Below are positions 1-5,087 of a stretch of DNA of 5,223 bases, in pieces. Where the stretch lies: NCBI GenBank assembly GCA_031273515.1, contig JAISRU010000040.1, forward strand, positions 1 to 5,223, given 5' to 3'. Every line of letters starts with the position of its first letter. Position 1 is the stretch's first letter. The position numbers were made by a program, and so were the translations under genes. The notes beneath the pieces were generated by a model. It was not told where the DNA came from and searched no databases. It saw only the letters and a list, made by a program, of their open reading frames with translations. The DNA is from Bacteroidales bacterium (GTDB lineage: Bacteria > Bacteroidota > Bacteroidia > Bacteroidales > WCHB1-69).

Positions 1-1821
1 TATGAAGTGGTGGATAATTCTATCGACGAGGCATTGGCAGGGTATTGTAAAAATATAGAGGTTGTGATACATCCCGATAATTCGATTAGCGTATCGGACG
101 ACGGTCGCGGAATTCCAACCGATTTGCACGAAAAAGAACAGCGTTCCGCTCTGGAAGTTGTCATGACAGTATTGCATGCAGGCGGAAAATTCGACAAAGG
201 TTCCTACAAAGTATCGGGCGGATTGCATGGCGTAGGCGTTTCCTGCGTGAATGCATTGTCGAAATATCTTAAAGTTGAAGTCTTTCGGGAAGGAAAACAT
301 TTTTTACAGGAATACAAATATGGTCATCCGTTATTTCCCGTAAAGGAAGTCGGTGAATCGGACAAGACCGGTACTACCATTTATTTCACTTTCGACGACA
401 GCATTTTTGACGCTGTTGTCTATAAATATGCCACGCTGGCTACCCGTTTGCGTGAACTCGCATTCCTGAATAGAGGCATCCGTTTAACGCTGAAAGATTT
501 GCGTGAAACTCCCGAAGGAGAAGAACAAGCCTCCGATGTCTTTTATTCGGAAAAAGGATTGGTAGACTTCATCTCCTATTTAGACGGAAACAGAGAAAAG
601 TTAATGGAAAATCCTATTTATATGGAAGGGGAAAAAAATGCCGTCCCGATAGAAATTGTCATGCAGTACAATACTTCTTTTTCGGAGAATCTGCATTCGT
701 ATGTCAATAATATCAACACGATAGAAGGAGGAACACATCTAACGGGCTTCCGCAGGGGATTAACCCGCACGTTGAAAAACTATGCCGAGAAAACAGGATT
801 GTTCAGTAAATTAAAATTCGATATTTCTCCTGAAGATTTCAGAGAAGGATTAACAGCCATTATTTCGGTAAAGGTACAGGAACCTCAGTTTGAAGGTCAG
901 ACAAAGACGAAATTGGGAAACAGTGAAGTAGAAAGCGTTGTCAGTCAATTGGTGAGTGAAATGCTTTCGTATTATCTGGAAGAAAATCCCAAAGAAGCCA
1001 GAATGATTGTGGATAAAGTGGTGTTGGCGGCTACGGCTCGTCATGCAGCGCGTAAGGCGAGGGATCTGGTGCAACGAAAGAGTGTCTTGGGAGGATCGGG
1101 ATTACCGGGTAAACTTTCGGACTGTTCCGATAAAGACCCTGTGAAATGCGAACTCTTTATTGTCGAGGGCGATTCGGCAGGCGGGACAGCCAAACAGGGA
1201 CGCGATAATAGAATACAGGCTATTCTTCCTCTGCGGGGAAAAATTCTGAATGTGGAAAAAGCAATGCAGTATCGTATTTTGGAAAACGAAGAGATAAAAA
1301 ACATCTATACGGCATTGGGTGTCAGCATTGGCACGGAAGAAGATGCAAAAGCGCTGAATATCGATAAACTCCGATACCATAAAGTGGTGATTATGACCGA
1401 TGCCGATGTGGACGGAAGTCATATTGCGACCCTGTTGATGACTTTCTTTTTCCGTTATATGCGCGAATTGATAGAATTAGGTTATATCTACATTGCGACG
1501 CCTCCTTTATATTTGGTGAAGAAAGGGAAAGAAGAAACCTATTGCTGGACGGAAGATGAACGAATTGCCATATTAAAATCTTTGCAGGAACAGGGACGAG
1601 ATAAAAGTGTTCATGTGCAACGATACAAAGGACTTGGAGAAATGAACGACGAGCAATTATGGACTACCACCATGGATCCTGAACGCAGAACATTGCGCAG
1701 AGTAACCATTGATAATGCCATTGAAGCCGATTATGTCTTTTCCATGCTGATGGGCGATGAAGTTCCACCACGCAGAGAATTTATTGAAAAGAATGCACGT
1801 TATGCCAATATTGATGCATAA
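1..1821 (+). CDS. gyrB: DNA gyrase subunit B, 5' end missing (GyrB)
   Basis: ATPase subunit of the A2B2 type II topoisomerase that introduces negative supercoils. The frame is open from base 1 (Tyr-Glu-Val-Val-Asp-Asn), so the gene begins outside the window. Matching to E. coli GyrB, fragment Glu2 is the catalytic Glu42 and Asn6 is the Mg-binding Asn46, so about 40 N-terminal residues are missing. Visible in order (fragment numbering): DDGRGIP 33-39, the ATP-lid glycines GGLHGVG 73-79, Arg96 (equivalent to coumarin-contacting Arg136), QTK loop 300-302, TOPRIM EGDSAGG 389-395, PLRGK 410-414, metal-binding DADVD 467-471, and QRYKGLGEMN 540-549. The C-terminus ends ANIDA. The total of roughly 645 residues is the short form, lacking the large insertion of E. 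coli GyrB (804 aa). Asp391 matches quinolone-region Asp426 and is unaltered; Lys447 is Arg412, a conservative difference common outside proteobacteria. ParE is the alternative, but the EGDSAGGTAKQGRD block and the C-terminal PPRREFIEKNA block favour GyrB. Confidence 0.97.
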   Translation, partial: YEVVDNSIDEALAGYCKNIEVVIHPDNSISVSDDGRGIPTDLHEKEQRSALEVVMTVLHAGGKFDKGSYKVSGGLHGVGVSCVNALSKYLKVEVFREGKHFLQEYKYGHPLFPVKEVGESDKTGTTIYFTFDDSIFDAVVYKYATLATRLRELAFLNRGIRLTLKDLRETPEGEEQASDVFYSEKGLVDFISYLDGNREKLMENPIYMEGEKNAVPIEIVMQYNTSFSENLHSYVNNINTIEGGTHLTGFRRGLTRTLKNYAEKTGLFSKLKFDISPEDFREGLTAIISVKVQEPQFEGQTKTKLGNSEVESVVSQLVSEMLSYYLEENPKEARMIVDKVVLAATARHAARKARDLVQRKSVLGGSGLPGKLSDCSDKDPVKCELFIVEGDSAGGTAKQGRDNRIQAILPLRGKILNVEKAMQYRILENEEIKNIYTALGVSIGTEEDAKALNIDKLRYHKVVIMTDADVDGSHIATLLMTFFFRYMRELIELGYIYIATPPLYLVKKGKEETYCWTEDERIAILKSLQEQGRDKSVHVQRYKGLGEMNDEQLWTTTMDPERRTLRRVTIDNAIEADYVFSMLMGDEVPPRREFIEKNARYANIDA

Positions 1822-1890
1822 TCGCTGCATTGAGGATTAACAGATACAGGAAAGAAACGGTTTTGTTCAACAGAGTTCAGTATAAGTCTG

Positions 1891-2502
1891 ATGAAAATAA
1901 TTTGCGCAGGTCGGAATTATAAAGGTCATATTGATGAATGTAAGTATCCGATACCGGATAGACCAGTGTTCTTTTTGAAGCCCGAAACATCGTTACTGCT
2001 CAAAAACAGACCTTTCTTTTTGCCCGACTTTTCACAGGACATACAATATGAATTGGAGTTAGTGATACGGATTAGCAAAGCAGGAAAATGTATTCAGGAG
2101 CGTTTTGCGCACACGTACTACAACGAAGCGGCTGTCGGTATTGATTTTACGGCAAGAGATTTGCAGCGACAATGCATTGAAAACAGAGAGCCCTGGGACA
2201 TGGCAAAGAGTTTTGACAATTCTGCTGTTGTGAGTAATTTTATTTCATTGTCTGTTTTACCTCCTGTTACTGATTTAACGTTTCAATTGTTAATCAACGA
2301 TAAAGAGGTACAGCGAGGCAATACATCGGAGATGCTGTTCTCGGTCGATCGTCTGATTAGCTATATTTCTCAGTTTATTTCATTGAAAACAGGCGATTTG
2401 TTGTTTACAGGTACGCCTGCCAATGTCGGGAAAGCAGTCATTAACGATCATTTTCAAGCCTGTTTGGAAGGACAAAAACTTTTGGATTTCAAAATAAAGT
2501 AA
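1891..2502 (+). CDS. Fumarylacetoacetate hydrolase (FAH) family protein, FAHD1/YcgM-like
   Basis: Single-domain FAH-fold enzyme of 203 aa, predicted cytosolic with no signal peptide or membrane segment. The family includes acylpyruvases, oxaloacetate decarboxylases and 2-oxo-diacid hydratases or isomerases. The N-terminal GRNYKGH block (7-13) gives His13 and Glu16, with the spacing of the His30-Glu33 dyad of human FAHD1. Metal ligands are Glu54 and Glu56 (YELEL) and Asp85 (GIDFTARDLQ). Lys106 in AKSFDNSA and the C-terminal FTGTPANVG segment complete the usual active site. The length matches compact FAHD1/YcgM-type members (about 200-220 aa). The ATG start places the conserved MKIICAGRNY block at the N-terminus, and no Shine-Dalgarno sequence precedes it. 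It lies 69 nt after gyrB on the same strand, so read-through from gyrB is possible; no strong promoter is visible in the gap. The fold and metal site are well supported; the physiological substrate cannot be read from the sequence. Confidence 0.93.
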   Translation: MKIICAGRNYKGHIDECKYPIPDRPVFFLKPETSLLLKNRPFFLPDFSQDIQYELELVIRISKAGKCIQERFAHTYYNEAAVGIDFTARDLQRQCIENREPWDMAKSFDNSAVVSNFISLSVLPPVTDLTFQLLINDKEVQRGNTSEMLFSVDRLISYISQFISLKTGDLLFTGTPANVGKAVINDHFQACLEGQKLLDFKIK

Positions 2503-2614
2503 TACGGATAAGCAGATGAAACACCCATGACTAAAGAATAACTTTAGACACATAATGGAATGATTATATCATGTTTTGTAAGGCATTGAATATAAGCAAA
2601 ATGACAAACATACG

Positions 2615-2720
2615 AAAAGCTGTACTGCTTTTGAGTAAAAGCAGTACAGCTTTTGGGTAAAAGCAGTACAGGTTTCAGGTAAGAGCAGTACGGCTTTTTA
2701 GTAAGAGCAGTACGGCTTTT
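2615..2720. repeat. Five in-phase 22-bp palindromic repeats
   Basis: Five 18-nt units start at exactly 22-nt steps: 2615, 2637, 2659, 2681 and 2703. The spacers are 4 nt each (GAGT, GGGT, AGGT, TAGT). The type unit is AAAAGCAGTACAGCTTTT: 6-nt arms AAAAGC/GCTTTT around a central GTAC, with one A/A mismatch pair. Unit 1 (AAAAGCTGTACTGCTTTT) is the exact reverse complement of unit 2. Because the unit is nearly palindromic, this equals a direct copy with two changes, and it keeps the same phase. Units 4 and 5 (AAGAGCAGTACGGCTTTT) are identical to each other and can still pair through a G-U wobble in RNA; unit 3 has degraded arms. The roughly two-helical-turn period would put all sites on one DNA face. 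The function is unknown: a multi-site operator, an RNA hairpin string or an inert tandem repeat are all possible. Confidence 0.92.
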
Positions 2721-2822
2721 CATCTGCGTTCGGTATAGCGTTTTTATATGCCTGAAAACGATAATATGTAATGCTGAAAAGATATGAGTCAGGCGGAAAA
2801 ACCGAAAGTTATATCCGTATGC

Positions 2823-2869
2823 TGTGTTTTTTTGTTGCAGACAGTCAGGTATTTGTGTTTTTTATTGCA
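2823..2869. repeat. Imperfect T-rich direct repeat upstream of ferritin promoter
   Basis: TGTGTTTTTTTGTTGCA (2823-2839) recurs as TGTGTTTTTTATTGCA (2854-2869), about 30 nt apart or close to three helical turns. The shared pattern is TGTG, a T-tract, then TTGCA. It lies just upstream of the 2871-2886 palindrome and the promoter. It could be a curved or activator-binding upstream region, or a chance product of T-rich sequence. Confidence 0.5.
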
Positions 2870-2870
2870 A

Positions 2871-2886
2871 GTTTTATGAATAAAAC
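2871..2886. promoter_or_regulatory. 16-bp palindrome, candidate operator for ferritin gene
   Basis: GTTTTAT (2871-2877) and ATAAAAC (2880-2886) are perfect 7-bp inverted arms around GA. The palindrome ends 6 nt before the TTG of the putative -33 element. That is a usual position for a dimeric regulator next to the polymerase. Dps and Dps-like genes are commonly under peroxide or iron control, but this sequence is not a clear match to OxyR, PerR or Fur consensus sites that I know. The regulator is therefore unassigned. Confidence 0.45.
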
Positions 2887-2891
2887 AGGGT

Positions 2892-2918
2892 TTTGTGTTA
2901 GAAAATAGTTTACCTTTG
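2892..2918 (+). promoter_or_regulatory. Bacteroidota-type promoter for the Dps-like ferritin gene
   Basis: TACCTTTG (2911-2918) matches the Bacteroidota -7 consensus TAnnTTTG exactly. TTTG at 2892-2895 can serve as the -33 element, although the 15-nt spacing is shorter than the usual 17-23. Transcription would start around 2923-2927, giving a 5' leader of nearly 100 nt before the ATG at 3022. The -7 box is the strong part of the call; the -33 assignment is weaker. Confidence 0.65.
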
Positions 2919-3021
2919 CAGTAATTTATATTTCTTGTCGGAAAGAGCAAGATATGTAGAGTATCATGTTTTTAGAGAAGAATAACAAAATAATGGTTTA
3001 TAAATTTAAAAATAAGAACAG

Positions 3022-3534
3022 ATGGGAAAAGAAGCAGTAGAAATCGCATCAGTAGAAGTGAAACAACTTTTGGAGATGCTTAATGCCGCATTATCGGAAG
3101 AATGGCTGGCATATTATCAGTACTGGATAGGAGCGCGTTTGATGGAAGGACCTATGAGAAGTGAAATTGAGCCTGAATTGCTTATCCATGCAAATGAAGA
3201 ATTGGCTCATGCCGTTCTGGTAGTGGACAGGATTATCCAATTAGACGGAATGCCTGTAATTAATCCTGTTGAATGGACGAAGTTTGCACGTTGCAAATAC
3301 GAAGCTCCGACAGATCCTTATGTTGAAGTCATTTTAGAACAAAACTTACGGGGAGAACGCTGTGCTATTAAACGTTATGAAGAAATTGCAAACTATACGG
3401 TAGGCAAAGATCATGCTACGTATCAAATGGCAGTAGCCATTCTCGAAGATGAACTCGAACACGAACATGACATCGAAGACTGGATCAGGGATTTAACCCG
3501 AATGAAAGAAGATTGGAAGAAAATCAGAATGTAA
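3022..3534 (+). CDS. Dps-like ferritin-fold protein (DPSL/thioferritin type)
   Basis: Four-helix-bundle ferritin-superfamily protein of 170 aa, predicted cytosolic. It is expected to oxidise Fe(II), probably using peroxide, and store iron in a cage, so protecting DNA from Fenton damage. A bacterioferritin-type intrasubunit di-iron site is visible: Glu27 (helix A), Glu60-x-x-His63 (helix B), Glu112 (helix C), and Glu144-x-x-His147 (helix D). This differs from classical Dps, whose iron site lies between subunits. Cys91 and Cys114 sit around helix C as in the DPSL or thioferritin group known from Sulfolobus and Bacteroides fragilis, where a cysteine pair lies near the metal site. The Met-Gly-Lys-Glu start follows an A-rich leader without a Shine-Dalgarno sequence. 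It has its own promoter (2892-2918) and a candidate operator, and appears monocistronic because the next genes run convergently. The alternative is an ordinary bacterioferritin; no candidate haem-ligand Met was assigned. Family membership is secure; the DPSL subgroup is inferred from the cysteines. Confidence 0.9.
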   Translation: MGKEAVEIASVEVKQLLEMLNAALSEEWLAYYQYWIGARLMEGPMRSEIEPELLIHANEELAHAVLVVDRIIQLDGMPVINPVEWTKFARCKYEAPTDPYVEVILEQNLRGERCAIKRYEEIANYTVGKDHATYQMAVAILEDELEHEHDIEDWIRDLTRMKEDWKKIRM

Positions 3535-3570
3535 TCGACTGTTGTTGTTTAGCATACTGATCCTGACAGT

Positions 3571-3650
3571 TCTCTTATTAAGGCTGTTCAAAAATCAACT
3601 ATTCCGATTATTCGGAAGATAAAACGTTTTTTGAACAGCCTTGTGAGAGA
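3571..3650. repeat. Large nested inverted repeat between convergent genes
   Basis: AAGGCTGTTCAAAAA (3580-3594) and TTTTTGAACAGCCTT (3628-3642) are perfect 15-bp inverted arms around a 33-nt centre. The centre holds a second hairpin (TTCCGA 3602-3607 / TCGGAA 3612-3617). Outer bases TCTCT (3571-3575) and AGAGA (3646-3650) can extend the pairing after a small internal loop. It lies 45 nt after the ferritin stop, between that gene and the convergent phosphoesterase gene, so it may block transcription from both sides. It is not a textbook terminator because the T-run is inside the stem, on the loop side. The perfect termini also resemble a tiny non-autonomous element or insertion-sequence end remnant, but no target duplication is seen. 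Confidence 0.8.
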
Positions 3651-3683
3651 GGTATGTCTATTGTCTGAACCGCTGATTATTAG

Positions 3684-3712
3684 TCGACAAGTGAACGAAT
3701 CGACAAGTGAAC
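3684..3712. repeat. Two-copy 16-bp-period tandem repeat
   Basis: TCGACAAGTGAAC occurs at 3684-3696 and again at 3700-3712, separated by GAA. It is a perfect 13-nt match with a 16-nt period. It lies in the non-coding gap downstream of the phosphoesterase stop. No function is evident. Confidence 0.75.
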
Positions 3713-3731
3713 AGGAGCGCAAAGCGACGAG

Positions 3732-3749
3732 TATTGTCTTTATTGTCTT
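3732..3749. repeat. Perfect 9-bp tandem duplication
   Basis: TATTGTCTT is duplicated head to tail (3732-3740, 3741-3749), directly beside the phosphoesterase stop codon. The first eight bases also occur at 3659-3666. It is probably slippage-derived low-complexity sequence. Confidence 0.6.
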
Positions 3750-3752
3750 GAA

Positions 3753-4244
3753 TTATTTCTTATCTTCATGAAAGACTTCCATATTTGCAGGTCGTTTATT
3801 TTCAATATCGAATCGCAAAAAAGTTATCGCTGTGTGAAATCCGTAATAGCCCGCCGCTCCCGAATTGATGTACAACAATTTGTGCGGATTATCGTACATT
3901 ATTTTGAGAATATGAGAATGTCCGCAAACGAAAATATCGGGTTTATACTGATCAATCAATTCCTTACTCCGACTGTTATATCGAGGAGGATAACCGCCAA
4001 TATGCATCATCAGAATTTGTAATCCGCCTGCTTCAAACAAAACATGTTCGCTAAAACGTGTACGAATATCGTTTCCGTCAATATTCCCATATACCGCTCG
4101 CAGGGGTTTAAAATCCTCAAGTTGTTTTATGATTCCCATATTGCCGACGTCGCCTGTGTGCCAAAGTTCGTCGCAGGGAGCAAAAAAATCGAACAACTGC
4201 GGATGCAAATCACCATGCGTATCGGAAAGAATGCCTATTTTCAT
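3753..4244 (-). CDS. YfcE/MJ0936-family metallophosphoesterase
   Basis: Small calcineurin-like phosphoesterase of 163 aa, the usual length for this family. Members fold like VPS29, bind two metals and hydrolyse phosphodiesters in vitro; natural substrates are mostly unknown. Metal and catalytic residues are all present: Asp8 and His10 (SDTHG), Asp32 (HTGDVG), Asn54 (GNIDG), His81 (MMHIGG), and His109 and His111 (GHSH). The late NSGAAG segment (127-132) matches the conserved NPGS-type turn. There is no signal peptide, so it is probably cytosolic. Its ATG overlaps the ogt stop by 4 nt (ATGA, 4241-4244), indicating translational coupling behind ogt and shared transcription. It converges on the ferritin gene, with the 3571-3650 inverted repeat between them. 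The family and active site are certain; the cellular role is not. Confidence 0.94.
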   Translation of the reverse strand: MKIGILSDTHGDLHPQLFDFFAPCDELWHTGDVGNMGIIKQLEDFKPLRAVYGNIDGNDIRTRFSEHVLFEAGGLQILMMHIGGYPPRYNSRSKELIDQYKPDIFVCGHSHILKIMYDNPHKLLYINSGAAGYYGFHTAITFLRFDIENKRPANMEVFHEDKK

Positions 4245-4720
4245 TCCTGTTTCGTATATTGCTGTTCAATGGCTAATAATTGTTGTTTTATATGCAGTCC
4301 GCCTGCATAGCCGACCAAAGTACCGTCCGATCCGATTACACGGTGACAGGGAATAACAATCGCTATCGGATTTTTGTTATTTCCCATGCCTGCAGCACGG
4401 TACCCTCTTGGAGAACCTGCTGTTTCAGCAAGACGTTTATAACTCCACACTTCTCCATAAGGAATGGTTTGTAATGTCGTCCATATCTTTTCCTGAAATG
4501 CTGTTCCTGCCGTCTTAATCGGAATATCAAACAACTGTCGTTTTCCTGTAAGATAGTCGACAAGTTGCAGATAAGTTTCTTTTATCAGCAGCGTTTCCTT
4601 TTCCTGAGGCTTCGTTTCAGGCGGTTGATATTTAATTCCGGTTATAAAATTATCCTGTTCCACAATGTGGATTTTCCCTATGATTGTTTGATAAGCATAA
4701 TAATATTGTCTGTTTTCCAT
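4241..4720 (-). CDS. ogt: Methylated-DNA--[protein]-cysteine S-methyltransferase (Ogt/AGT)
   Basis: Suicide DNA-repair protein of 159 aa that transfers alkyl groups from O6-alkylguanine, and to a lesser extent O4-alkylthymine, onto its own cysteine. Residues align with human AGT at identical spacings: acceptor Cys125 in PCHRV (human Cys145), His126, Asn117 (Asn137), Arg108 finger (Arg128), Tyr94 (Tyr114) and Glu152 (Glu172). Ala139 in GYAGG replaces the usual Ser of the active-site loop. The N-terminal part (1-70) is the short, variable domain typical of bacterial Ogt. No AdaA-type zinc or AraC domain is present, so it is not an Ada fusion. An in-frame TAG two codons upstream (4724-4726 on the complement) makes this ATG the first possible start. 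It is first of a two-gene unit with the overlapping phosphoesterase. No TAnnTTTG promoter was found in the hairpin-rich leader. Confidence 0.95.
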   Translation of the reverse strand: MENRQYYYAYQTIIGKIHIVEQDNFITGIKYQPPETKPQEKETLLIKETYLQLVDYLTGKRQLFDIPIKTAGTAFQEKIWTTLQTIPYGEVWSYKRLAETAGSPRGYRAAGMGNNKNPIAIVIPCHRVIGSDGTLVGYAGGLHIKQQLLAIEQQYTKQE

Positions 4721-4756
4721 ACGCTATTTACATGATTAATTTTTCCTCCTCCCTAC

Positions 4757-4783
4757 CCCTCTCCAATCCAAAAATGGAAAGGG
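4757..4783. repeat. Imperfect hairpin in ogt leader
   Basis: CCCTCTCC (4757-4764) pairs with GGAAAGGG (4776-4783) in an 8-position stem with one C-A mismatch. A competing inner pairing of TCCA (4767-4770) and TGGA (4775-4778) exists. It lies about 40 nt upstream of the ogt ATG on the minus strand, next to a pyrimidine-rich tract (4741-4764) that reads as GGAGG-like on the ogt strand but is too far from the ATG to be its ribosome binding site. Confidence 0.5.
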
Positions 4784-4789
4784 AAGATT

Positions 4790-4843
4790 CGTCATTGCGA
4801 GTCCCCACCCTGTCGTGTCGTCAGGGAAAAAAGGAGGATGACG
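4790..4843. repeat. Nested inverted repeat beginning CGTCATTGCGAG
   Basis: CGTCAT (4790-4795) is complementary to ATGACG (4838-4843). Inside it, CCCTG (4808-4812) is complementary to CAGGG (4822-4826). The opening CGTCATTGCGAG resembles the start of a palindromic intergenic repeat seen in many bacterial genomes; that resemblance is from memory. It may be a decayed copy. Confidence 0.45.
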
Positions 4844-4868
4844 TGGGATTGCATTGCTGTAACAGTCC

Positions 4869-4891
4869 TGTCCCGTCAGGGACAGAATGTG
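4869..4891. repeat. Hairpin module, copy 1 (plus orientation)
   Basis: TGTCCC (4869-4874), loop GTCA, GGGACA (4879-4884) form a perfect 6-bp stem, followed by GAATGTG. The segment 4872-4891 matches the reverse complement of 5064-5083 at 18 of 20 positions, so the same module occurs again in opposite orientation 172 nt downstream. Confidence 0.75.
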
Positions 4892-4912
4892 ACGGCGATT
4901 CCACCGACTTGA

Positions 4913-4946
4913 CAAGGGGGTTCAACCCCTTGTTGCTTGTTGCTTG
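4913..4946. repeat. CAAGGGG/CCCCTTG hairpin plus TTGTTGC tandem
   Basis: CAAGGGG (4913-4919) and CCCCTTG (4926-4932) form a perfect 7-bp stem around the loop GTTCAA. The 3' arm runs into a 7-nt tandem, TTGTTGC at 4930-4936 and 4937-4943, then TTG. The GC-rich stem followed by a T-rich tract could act as a weak plus-strand terminator, but no plus-strand gene lies directly upstream, so a dispersed repeat is more likely. Confidence 0.6.
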
Positions 4947-5063
4947 AAACATATCGTTCATCATATTCAAGAGCAATTTTTTCAGAAATTCAATGTATTG
5001 CGCAACCATATCCCGCTTTTTGTTTTGACATTATTTCGGCAGGCTCAATATCGATCTTATTCC

Positions 5064-5087
5064 CACATTCCGTCCCTGACAGGACGG
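5064..5087. repeat. Hairpin module, copy 2 (inverted orientation)
   Basis: CCGTCC (5070-5075), loop CTGACA, GGACGG (5082-5087) form a perfect 6-bp stem preceded by CACATT. The reverse complement of 5064-5083 matches 4872-4891 at 18 of 20 positions. One difference lies in the flank or stem and one in the loop region, so both copies keep a foldable hairpin with different pairing. Confidence 0.75.

Larger units (their letters stand above)
2503..3021. other. Gene-free intergenic region with repeat array and promoter
   Basis: This 519-nt gap between the FAH-family gene and the ferritin gene has no credible coding frame. Just after the FAH stop, a 6-bp inverted repeat (CTAAAG 2531-2536 / CTTTAG 2542-2547) and a weaker one (ATGAT 2560-2564 / ATCAT 2568-2572, followed by GTTTTG) could help end transcription, but neither is a canonical terminator. 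The centre holds five 22-bp palindromic units (2615-2720), then a small CGTTTT/AAAACG inverted repeat (2739-2744 / 2755-2760). The distal part holds a T-rich direct repeat, a perfect palindrome and a promoter for the ferritin gene. About 100 AT-rich bases separate the -7 box from the ATG. Confidence 0.8.

Noticed and set aside
1165..1246. Quinolone-resistance change in the GyrB TOPRIM region
   Set aside because: Asp426 is conserved, and the Lys447-to-Arg difference is conservative and common in natural GyrB outside proteobacteria.
850..1422. Antisense open frames within gyrB
   Set aside because: They lie opposite strongly conserved GyrB motifs, have no recognisable domain and are frame shadows.
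1862..1888. Promoter for the FAH-family gene (TTTTG then TATAAGTC)
   Set aside because: The downstream box lacks the TTTG of the Bacteroidota -7 consensus, so the match is too weak to list.
2615..2720. CRISPR-like array
   Set aside because: The units are 18 nt with 4-nt near-constant spacers and a 22-nt period; there is no unique spacer sequence and no cas gene.
3580..3642. Classical Rho-independent terminator
   Set aside because: The T-run lies within the stem on the loop side and no T-tract follows the stem on either strand, so it was recorded as an inverted repeat instead.
3768..4474. Plus-strand open frames opposite the phosphoesterase and ogt genes
   Set aside because: Both minus-strand genes have complete active-site motifs; the opposite frames are cysteine-rich, low-quality translations without family features.
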